A stretch of DNA of 64,000 nucleotides, from contig JACPUT010000013.1 of assembly GCA_016192145.1 (NCBI GenBank), positions 1-64,000 on the forward strand, written 5' to 3'. Each line of letters opens with the position of its first letter. Position 1 is the first letter of the stretch. This DNA is from Acidobacteriota bacterium. Lineage in GTDB: Bacteria; Acidobacteriota; Holophagae; Holophagales; Holophagaceae. The notes beneath the pieces were generated by a model. The model was not told where the DNA came from and ran no database searches. It saw only the letters and a program-made list of their open reading frames with translations. The position numbers were made by a program, and so were the translations under genes. This document shows positions 58,067 through 64,000 of the stretch, in pieces.

Positions 58067-59566
58067 TCAGGGGTTGTACGCGCCCTGGGGCTGGTTCAAA
58101 CCGCTCGCATGGAAGATGGCTCGAAGATCGCCCTTCAGCCCCGCGGCCCGTTCGGCGGCCTCCAGGTGATCCAGCAGCTGGGCGAGGTTGGCGCCACCGG
58201 GTACGACGGGGCGGCCGAGATCCCGGTGGAGGTCCGCCAAGGTGAGGTCGTCCAGAAAGGTGCCCTCGGCCTTGGCTTCGACGCCATGGAGGGTGTACTG
58301 GTCGCTGGGGCCCGTGTGGGTGCGCAGCGTGGCGCTGGGCACCACCACGGCATCCACCCAATCCGGGCGCCCGCCATGCTCCAGGCGGTCCGCGTGGGCG
58401 GATTGGAGGAGATCCCGGCCACAGAGCAGGCCCGCCACGGTGACGCTCTCCCCGAAGGCGAGGTTCGGCACGGCCACGGCCCGGAGCTGGCTTCCGGTCA
58501 TCCGGTTCAACTCCATGAGCGTCTGATTGAGGATGGGGGCGAAGCTGGCGCCCGTGAGCAGCAGGGCCTTGCGGCCCTGGAAAGCCTGGGCGCGGGGAGT
58601 CTTCATGAAGCGCTTGGCGTGATCCAGGAACCTCCTCAGCAGGCCCACGCCGTTTTCCAGCTGGGCCCAGGAGCGGCTGTAGAAGGTGCGGCCCGGCACG
58701 TCCACCCGGGCCCGGGTGAACCACTCGTCGGCCAGCAGGAACCAGGGCTCACCGTCGTTGGCCGCGGTGTATTTACGCACTTCGGGCATCCAACGCTTCA
58801 CCCAGGCCTGGGCGAACTCGCCGGTCATCTCGGGGATGTCGGGCAGGCCTTCGCGGTGGGCGGTGAGCCCCACGGGCACGCAGGAGAGGGAGAGCACGCC
58901 GCCCTGGCCCGCGCGGGGGCCCGTGGTCTGGAAGGCCCGGCGTTCCCACAGCTCGGCCAGCGTCTTTTCCCACACCCAATCATCGTTGAGGCCGGGGGTG
59001 AGCACCACCTGGGTGTGCACGTCGATGCCGCCCGCCAACAGGTGGTCGATCTTGCGGAGGATGTGGCCTTCCCGGGGGTTGCCCGTGAGCTTCACCCGCA
59101 CCTCGGGGTCCGTGGCGTGCACGGAGACGTGGATGGGCGAGAGCCGCTCGCGGATGATGCGATCCAGCTCCGCCTCGTTGCTGGAGCTGAGGGTGCTGAA
59201 GTGGCCGTAGAGGAAGCTGAGGCGGATGTCCTCGTCCTTGAGGTAGAGGCTCTTGCGGAAGCCCTTGGGCATCTGGTGCACGAAGCAGAAGACGCAGTTC
59301 ATCTTGCAGACCTTCACCTCGTCCGCCGCCAGATCCACGCCGATGCCATCGCCGCAGTTCTCCAGCTCCGCCAGTTCCTCGCGCCCATCGGGCTTGCGCC
59401 AGCGCACGAGGGTCTCGTCCTTCTGGCTCACGAGGAATTGGTAGTTCAGCTGATCGAGGACGGGCTCGCCGTTGATCTCGAGGATCACGTCACCCGGCTC
59501 GATGCCGGCTTCCGCGGCCAGGCTCTCTGCCTCCACCGCGATCACCTGCACGCCCTTTTGAGCCAT
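58067..59566 (-). CDS. DUF512 radical SAM protein with PDZ domain
   Basis: 499-aa protein. An N-terminal PDZ-like domain (SLAAEAGIEPGDVILEINGEPV) is followed by a radical SAM core with the cluster motif KVCKMNCVFCFVHQMP (CxxxCxFC) and a C-terminal DUF512 domain (GVLSLSCVPVGLTAHREGLP, ALLLTGASFAPIL, VAGLLCGRDLL). The arrangement PDZ-radical SAM-DUF512 is conserved across several phyla, but its chemistry is not established. GGAGG lies five bases before the ATG. It converges on the ton operon. Confidence 0.92.
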   Translation of the reverse strand: MAQKGVQVIAVEAESLAAEAGIEPGDVILEINGEPVLDQLNYQFLVSQKDETLVRWRKPDGREELAELENCGDGIGVDLAADEVKVCKMNCVFCFVHQMPKGFRKSLYLKDEDIRLSFLYGHFSTLSSSNEAELDRIIRERLSPIHVSVHATDPEVRVKLTGNPREGHILRKIDHLLAGGIDVHTQVVLTPGLNDDWVWEKTLAELWERRAFQTTGPRAGQGGVLSLSCVPVGLTAHREGLPDIPEMTGEFAQAWVKRWMPEVRKYTAANDGEPWFLLADEWFTRARVDVPGRTFYSRSWAQLENGVGLLRRFLDHAKRFMKTPRAQAFQGRKALLLTGASFAPILNQTLMELNRMTGSQLRAVAVPNLAFGESVTVAGLLCGRDLLQSAHADRLEHGGRPDWVDAVVVPSATLRTHTGPSDQYTLHGVEAKAEGTFLDDLTLADLHRDLGRPVVPGGANLAQLLDHLEAAERAAGLKGDLRAIFHASGLNQPQGAYNP

Positions 59567-59640
59567 CGAACCTCCGACCTTCCAGTTTCGGCCGGAAAGC
59601 CTTGATTTTCAAGGAATGAGGCGCCCCAGGAACAGAGTCC

Positions 59641-60189
59641 TCAGTCTTCTTTCTTGTAGACCAGTTTGTAGCTGAACGGATTCACCAGCATGGGGTGTTC
59701 GTAGGTCACCTGCATCGCGAAGCTCCGGCTATCGGGCCGCATGGTGTACCGGTAGGTCAGGGTGTAGCCGTCTCCCTTGAGGATCTGGACCATGGTGGCC
59801 CCGTCCTTTTTCAGGGTGACGGTGAATTTATCGCCGTCGCGGTTCTTCCACTCGTTGGCGGTGCCATCCGTCTGGGCATCCAGGGGCACTTCCTTGCCCA
59901 TGGTCACGCTGAAGGTATCGGAGGCGAAGATGTCCAGCTTTTCGTAGCTGGGGCAGGCCTTCTCGAGCTTCTTCTTCCAGAAGATTTTCATGGCGAAGTT
60001 CTGGTCCTTCACGTGCTCCTCGATGGCCTCGGGCACCTTGTCGCTGCTGGAGGGCTTGAGCTTCCACTCGCCGTCCCAATCGATCTTGGGGGCCTTCTCT
60101 TCGATCTTCGGAGCGGTCTTCTCGGGGGCCTTGGCTTTCTGGGCGGCCAGGGGCAGGATGAGGAGGCCTACGAGCAGGGCGAATCGCAT
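59641..60189 (-). CDS. Exported protein, unknown
   Basis: I do not recognise this 182-aa protein. Signal peptide MRFALLVGLLILPLAAQ, then a Lys/Glu/Pro-rich linker (KAPEKTAPKIEEKAPKI) and a domain that looks like a lipocalin-type beta barrel (IDWDGEWKLKPSSSDKVPEAI, FTVTLKKDGATMVQILKGDGYTLTYRYTM, MQVTYEHPMLVNPFSYKLVYKK). A small-molecule or lipid-binding periplasmic role is conceivable. GGAG precedes the ATG. It is divergent from the serine protease gene. Confidence 0.65.
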   Translation of the reverse strand: MRFALLVGLLILPLAAQKAKAPEKTAPKIEEKAPKIDWDGEWKLKPSSSDKVPEAIEEHVKDQNFAMKIFWKKKLEKACPSYEKLDIFASDTFSVTMGKEVPLDAQTDGTANEWKNRDGDKFTVTLKKDGATMVQILKGDGYTLTYRYTMRPDSRSFAMQVTYEHPMLVNPFSYKLVYKKED

Positions 60190-60329
60190 GGGAGCTCCAG
60201 GAGGTTGATGAGCATCCTAGCCCCAAGCAACCGGCTGGAGCGATCCCGAATTCCCCTTTCCCGCCCGCCCGGGACTGCGTCACAATCATGGCATCCCCCT
60301 GACAGGGCCCCATTCAACGGATCCAATCC

Positions 60330-62324
60330 ATGCTTCGATGCCTTTCCTTCTTCATGTTCGTACTCCTGTTGCCGGTTCATGCCGCGTTCGCCCAATCGGA
60401 GCTCTCATCGGAAGCCAAGGCCCGGGCCTACGCGGCGTCCTTCGAAGTGGTGATCCCCAAGCCGGACCATGACCCCCTGAAGTACGAGAAGGAACTGCCA
60501 TGGGCGCAGATCCCCTTCAACCTCCGGAACGATAAGTACTATTCCATCGGCACCGCTTTCGCGATCTCCCCGACGGAATTGCTCACCGCATTCCATGTGT
60601 TGGACCTCCACCTGGTCTCCCGCACGTTCACCCGGATCTTCATCCGGGATCGGGAGAATCAGGTGTTTGAATTGGATCGCATCCTCCTTGCCGACCAGGC
60701 CCGGGATGTCGTGAAATTCTCCGTGAAACGGCCTCCATTCACGCAATGGCTTGGCCTCTCCACCACCTACACCTTGAATCAGACTGTGTTCACCATGGGC
60801 AACGCCTATGGGGAAGGGTTGGTGCTCCGGAAGGGGGATCTCATCGGCACCATTCCCGAATCGGAAGGGGGAAGGTGGAACCTGCTCCGCAGTTCCGCGG
60901 ACGTCAACTCCGGCAACTCGGGAGGCGCGTTGATCGATGGCCAGGGCAAGGTCATCGGCGTGGTGTTGGCGCGGAAGGACAACATCAGCCTTTCCCTTCC
61001 GGTGGCCGAATTCCAGGCCCTGAATCCCGGGGTGGCCCATTTCCACCGGAAGACCGGGTACAGCTTTGCCCTGGTGCCCGAGCGGGTGGATCTCGTGGAT
61101 AACGATTTCGAAGTGTCCCTTCCCAAGGGATATGCCGAAGTGCGGGAGGAGGCCCACAAGGAGGGGATGAAGATCTACGACCAGCGCATGGGGGAACTGT
61201 TCGCCCAAGCTCAGGATCAGTACTTTCCCAAGGGGGAAGCCTCCCATGAGGCCATCCTGGACATTCCCAACAGCACGGGGCTGGAATTCTGGTTCAAGGA
61301 CAAGGACACCAAGAAATGGGCCCTTAGCGATCTGGAATACAAGGCCCATGAAGCCGGGGGCGAGGCTCGGGTGTTCTTCGCGGCCTCCAACAACCTGGGC
61401 TTCGGGGTGGTCAAGCCCAACACCCCCGAGGAACTGCCCACGCTTTTCTCCAATCCCCGTGCCTTGATGGATCTCTTCCTCAAGGGCATCAATTACCCCC
61501 GCGAGATGGCCGGCCAGCAGATCCGGATCACGTCCCTGGGCGATCCCATCGAGAGCCAGGAACTCCGGGATTCCATGAGGCGGACGTGGCGCCTGCACAT
61601 CTGGCTCCTGCCGCACCTGGATCAGTACGTCGCGATCTACACGGCCCCAGTTCCTCGCGGAGTCGGTTTCGTGCTGAAGCAGATGCCCACCTTTGCAATC
61701 CACGAATGGCGCTACGACATGCGCAGGATCCTGGATCTCGTCTACCTCCCCTATTCCGGGAACACCTTGCAGTGGAACGTCTTCCTGGGCATGCGGGAGT
61801 GGATTCCTGGCGATCTCAAACAGGTGAAGGTCCACTTGGAGGCCGATCGGAGGTTGCTGGTCCAGACGCCCTGGGTCACGTTCCAGGTGGGCAAGGAGGA
61901 TCTGGAACTCGACCCCCTCATGACCGTCAATCTGGGAATGGGATTCGCTTGGCAGGGTTCGGACGTCGTCTGGGATCTTCGGCGCGCCAATGTCGCCGAA
62001 GCTGAGGAGGATGGGTTCGTGACCCTGCTACGCCACCTCAAGCCGACCCCCTCCATGTCGGATGCCTTCCAGCGAAGCTGGCGGGAGGTCCAGAAGCGCC
62101 GGCATCCCTACACAGGGGCCCCCTTCTCCGAAGACGGGGCCACCCGCATCGCCACGGTGCTCAACCTGGGCCAGGGGGCCGCGGGAGAAGCACCTTCCTC
62201 CCTTTACACCCTCTACCTCTCCAAGGCTGGAACCCAATCCGACCGGGCGATGAAGAACGTCTTCAAACATCTGGGCGAGGGGTACAAGGCTCCCGTTCAA
62301 TCCCTGCCCGCAGGCACGCCCTGA
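60330..62324 (+). CDS. Secreted trypsin-like serine protease
   Basis: 664-aa exported protein with signal peptide MLRCLSFFMFVLLLPVHAAFA. Residues ~60-235 form a chymotrypsin-fold protease with a recognisable triad: His in LLTAFHVLDLHLV, Asp in QARDVVKFSVK and Ser in DVNSGNSGGALIDGQGKVIGVVLA. The remaining ~420 residues are mostly beta-rich and not familiar to me (PEELPTLFSNPRALMDLFLKG; LPYSGNTLQWNVFLGMREWIP). This could be a cargo- or substrate-binding region rather than PDZ, since no PDZ motif appears. It is slightly lower in GC than neighbouring genes. Periplasmic or extracellular action is expected. Confidence 0.82.
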   Translation: MLRCLSFFMFVLLLPVHAAFAQSELSSEAKARAYAASFEVVIPKPDHDPLKYEKELPWAQIPFNLRNDKYYSIGTAFAISPTELLTAFHVLDLHLVSRTFTRIFIRDRENQVFELDRILLADQARDVVKFSVKRPPFTQWLGLSTTYTLNQTVFTMGNAYGEGLVLRKGDLIGTIPESEGGRWNLLRSSADVNSGNSGGALIDGQGKVIGVVLARKDNISLSLPVAEFQALNPGVAHFHRKTGYSFALVPERVDLVDNDFEVSLPKGYAEVREEAHKEGMKIYDQRMGELFAQAQDQYFPKGEASHEAILDIPNSTGLEFWFKDKDTKKWALSDLEYKAHEAGGEARVFFAASNNLGFGVVKPNTPEELPTLFSNPRALMDLFLKGINYPREMAGQQIRITSLGDPIESQELRDSMRRTWRLHIWLLPHLDQYVAIYTAPVPRGVGFVLKQMPTFAIHEWRYDMRRILDLVYLPYSGNTLQWNVFLGMREWIPGDLKQVKVHLEADRRLLVQTPWVTFQVGKEDLELDPLMTVNLGMGFAWQGSDVVWDLRRANVAEAEEDGFVTLLRHLKPTPSMSDAFQRSWREVQKRRHPYTGAPFSEDGATRIATVLNLGQGAAGEAPSSLYTLYLSKAGTQSDRAMKNVFKHLGEGYKAPVQSLPAGTP

Positions 62325-62362
62325 TCGCCCTGGAAGTGGCGCACCCCTGACCCGGGGTGCGC

Positions 62363-62935
62363 TCAACCCTGCCAGCGTCGTGGATCTTCTTCCGCGAGCC
62401 CCAGCTGATCCATCACCCGCAGGGCGAAGGTATCGAAGAGGGCCTCGAAGTCGGCGGGGTTGCTGTACCAGCCGGGCATCAGCGGCATGACGATGGCGCC
62501 GGCATCGTGCACCCGGAGCATGTTCTCCAGGTGGATGCGGTTGAGCGGCGTCTCCCGGAGGCAGAGGACGAGGGGGCGGCGCTCCTTGAGCATCACGTCG
62601 GCGGCCCGGCTCACGAGGCCCTCGCTGATGCCGGTGGCGATGCGCCCCAGGGCCCCGGCGCTGCAGGGGACGATGGCCATGCCGTCATTCCGGTAGGAGC
62701 CGGAGGCGATGTCGGCGCCCAGGTTCTGCTCGCCGCGGTGGACGATCTTCGGGGAGAGTGCGAGGAGGTCATCCACCTTCAGGCCCGTCTCGTCGAGGAG
62801 ACAGCGGCGGCCGGTGGGGGAGGCGAGGAGGGCGACCTGCTCCACCTCGGGGTGCCGGATCATGCGCTTCAGCGTGGCCACGCCGAAGGCGGAGCCCGAT
62901 GCTCCGGTGATGGCGAGGATGAGGCGGCGACCCAT
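62363..62935 (-). CDS. ubiX: UbiX-type flavin prenyltransferase
   Basis: 190-aa flavoprotein that prenylates FMN to make the cofactor of UbiD decarboxylases. Motifs: RLILAITGASGSAFGVATL (FMN-binding), DIASGSYRNDGMAIVPCSAGALGRIATG (the S-x-x-G-M-x-I-x-P-C-S block) and LCLRETPLNRIHLENML, followed by PLMPGWYSNPADFE. ATG 62935 is chosen over the track start 12 codons upstream. No ubiD lies beside it in the window. It converges on the serine protease gene. Confidence 0.93.
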   Translation of the reverse strand: MGRRLILAITGASGSAFGVATLKRMIRHPEVEQVALLASPTGRRCLLDETGLKVDDLLALSPKIVHRGEQNLGADIASGSYRNDGMAIVPCSAGALGRIATGISEGLVSRAADVMLKERRPLVLCLRETPLNRIHLENMLRVHDAGAIVMPLMPGWYSNPADFEALFDTFALRVMDQLGLAEEDPRRWQG

Positions 62936-63001
62936 CCGTCCATCTAACCCCGCCTGGGGGCGCCGCGCCACTCTCGGGTTGAACCTGGTTCGGGTGGGCC
63001 T

Positions 63002-63595
63002 ATGCTCCCTGGCATGTTGATGCCTCCCTTCCTAGGACAACCCTCCCCGCCGGTCCCACCGCCAGGAGCTTCCGATCTGCAGCTCCTGGCCAAGCTGCCC
63101 ATCCAGATCAAGGAGGGCATTCCAGTGGCCATCTGCACAGTGCGGGTGGATGGCGCGGCCCTGAGGCGGCTATTGCGGGGCACCCCCAGCAGGGGGCGGG
63201 GTGCGAGGGCCCTCGAGCTGATCGGGCAGGGGCGGGTCCGGGTGTGGCTGACGTCCGAGTACCTCGAGGGCATCAGCAGTCAGCTGCGGCTTCGGCGGAT
63301 CGAGCACTGGCTGCGGGCGGCCTGGCCCACCCCGGGTGAGGATCTGATGACCCGCCCCGCCTGCAGGGCCTACATCGAGGCGGCGGGGATCGAGATCAAT
63401 CCGCCCGACGTCCACAGCCGCTTCGTGGAGCCGGGCGCGGCCCTCTGGTTCCAGGCTCCGGGCAAGCCCTGGCGCAGGTTTCCGGATCCGAGCCTGGCGA
63501 GGGCCTATGCCATGAGCGAACTGGCGAGCCCGGAACAGGACCCGAAATACCACGCCGAGCTGGTGAAGGCCCTCGATGCCCTCCTGGAGGATTGA
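63002..63595 (+). CDS. Hypothetical protein
   Basis: Unrecognised soluble protein of up to 197 aa with no signal peptide or membrane helix. A Pro-rich start (PPFLGQPSPPVPPPG) is followed by mixed alpha/beta sequence with no motif I know: LLAKLPIQIKEGIPVAICTVRVDG, LELIGQGRVRVWLTSEYLEG, RIEHWLRAAWP, DPSLARAYAMSELASPEQD. Starts at 63002, 63014 and 63020 are all possible and none has a clear Shine-Dalgarno. Its codon pattern matches neighbouring genes, and a strong terminator-like hairpin follows directly, which supports it being real. Confidence 0.6.
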   Translation: MLPGMLMPPFLGQPSPPVPPPGASDLQLLAKLPIQIKEGIPVAICTVRVDGAALRRLLRGTPSRGRGARALELIGQGRVRVWLTSEYLEGISSQLRLRRIEHWLRAAWPTPGEDLMTRPACRAYIEAAGIEINPPDVHSRFVEPGAALWFQAPGKPWRRFPDPSLARAYAMSELASPEQDPKYHAELVKALDALLED

Positions 63596-63596
63596 T

Positions 63597-63621
63597 CCCG
63601 AGGGCGGGTTCCGCCCTCGGG
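63597..63621. terminator. Bidirectional terminator-like hairpin
   Basis: CCCGAGGGCGG-GTT-CCGCCCTCGGG: a perfect 11-bp stem between convergent genes, followed by AGTTTCATT. Confidence 0.8.
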
Positions 63622-63625
63622 AGTT

Positions 63626-64000
63626 TCATTCCTCCCCGTGACTCCGGTAGGGCCCGAAGAAGATCGCGTTGAGGAAGGCACGGCGGGTGTAGGGCTGGTT
63701 GGCGCGGAAGAGGGGATCCCCCGCGAAGGCCACGATCGTCCCCGTGCCCAGGGCCTCCCGGAACGCGTAGGCGCTCTGCTGAAGCATCTCCTCCAGGGGT
63801 TGGGCCAGCAGGCCGGACACCTTTAGCGGAGCCTTGGGGAAGTGGAGCGGATTCTCGCCGCCGGGGGAGAGCTCGAGGATCGGATCGGAGAGGTTGAGCA
63901 CGGCCCCTTCGGAGCCGTGAAGCCCCCAGGCCAGCGGATGCGTGCCATCCACCTTCACGCGGAGCAGGGAGCCCGGGATGCTCTCCTTGAGGGCGCGATC
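63626..64000 (-). CDS. C-terminal end of a probable M14-type carboxypeptidase (partial)
   Basis: Only the last 124 residues are in the window; the frame stays open to base 64000, so the ATG in the track is internal. The sequence (VKVDGTHPLAWGLHGSEGAVLNLSD, GTGTIVAFAGDPLFRANQPYTRRAFLNAIFFGP) resembles the glutamine-amidotransferase-like tail that follows the catalytic domain in large bacterial M14 zinc carboxypeptidases. The catalytic region lies outside, so the family is inferred from the tail alone. Confidence 0.55.
   Translation of the reverse strand, partial: DRALKESIPGSLLRVKVDGTHPLAWGLHGSEGAVLNLSDPILELSPGGENPLHFPKAPLKVSGLLAQPLEEMLQQSAYAFREALGTGTIVAFAGDPLFRANQPYTRRAFLNAIFFGPYRSHGEE

Overview
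The window is GC-rich, densely coded DNA from a Gram-negative bacterium. Outer-membrane energy transduction (several TonB/ExbD sets), lipoproteins, SecDF-YajC and the gene content suggest the Acidobacteriota, and most likely the Holophagae (Geothrix/Holophaga type). That placement is inference from gene content and style; no rRNA is present to settle it. I see no tRNA, rRNA, CRISPR array, prophage or intact insertion sequence.

Layout. 0.1-6 kb: an ABC-F ATPase, an OmpR-type response regulator, then a PstS-like binding protein translationally coupled to a pseudokinase-TM-TonB fusion. 6-12.3 kb: a transglutaminase-like protein, a Spy/LTXXQ protein, recO and a large MCP-derived membrane protein. 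12.6-15.1 kb: tonB, a DUF4349 gene and exbD, followed by the RNase P RNA gene (rnpB) and a palindromic element. 15.3-24.4 kb: housekeeping and small-molecule genes (GNAT, MFS, methyltransferase, Xaa-Pro peptidase, a tautomerase-like/wHTH protein opposite a Fur regulator, adenosine deaminase, NrnA-like DHH phosphatase, ribA). 24.5-34.5 kb: an orphan asparagine-synthase-like enzyme, rluB, a pgsA-led operon, feoA-feoB-small Cys protein, topB. 34.6-46.4 kb: a hybrid histidine kinase, exbD-tonB, a CLC channel behind a candidate fluoride riboswitch, ArnD-like deacetylase, a YdjM-like protein, a coiled-coil lipoprotein, a NIT-HAMP chemoreceptor-like protein and tryptophanase. 46.4-64 kb: a small inverted-repeat element, a tricorn-type protease, the tgt-yajC-secDF-lipoprotein operon, the main tonB-exbB-exbD-exbD operon, a DUF512 radical SAM protein, a secreted serine protease, UbiX, and the end of a carboxypeptidase gene.

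How the parts fit. Energy transduction to the outer membrane recurs: one complete TonB-ExbB-ExbD-ExbD operon, two partial sets lacking ExbB, and a TonB-like C-terminus on a pseudokinase. The partial sets presumably share the single ExbB encoded here or one elsewhere. Iron appears through FeoAB plus a Cys-rich partner and a Fur-family regulator. Protein export and envelope genes (SecDF, YajC, PgsA, ArnD-like) make up much of the rest.

The strongest non-coding signals are: (1) a fluoride-riboswitch-like leader immediately before the CLC gene; (2) a recurring class of intergenic hairpins built from short tandem 'words' on one arm and their complement on the other, with a different word at different loci, often touching a stop or start codon; (3) a 273-bp element with perfect 22-bp inverted termini including TA at each end, overlapping the tryptophanase stop codon; (4) rnpB and a nested palindrome beside it.
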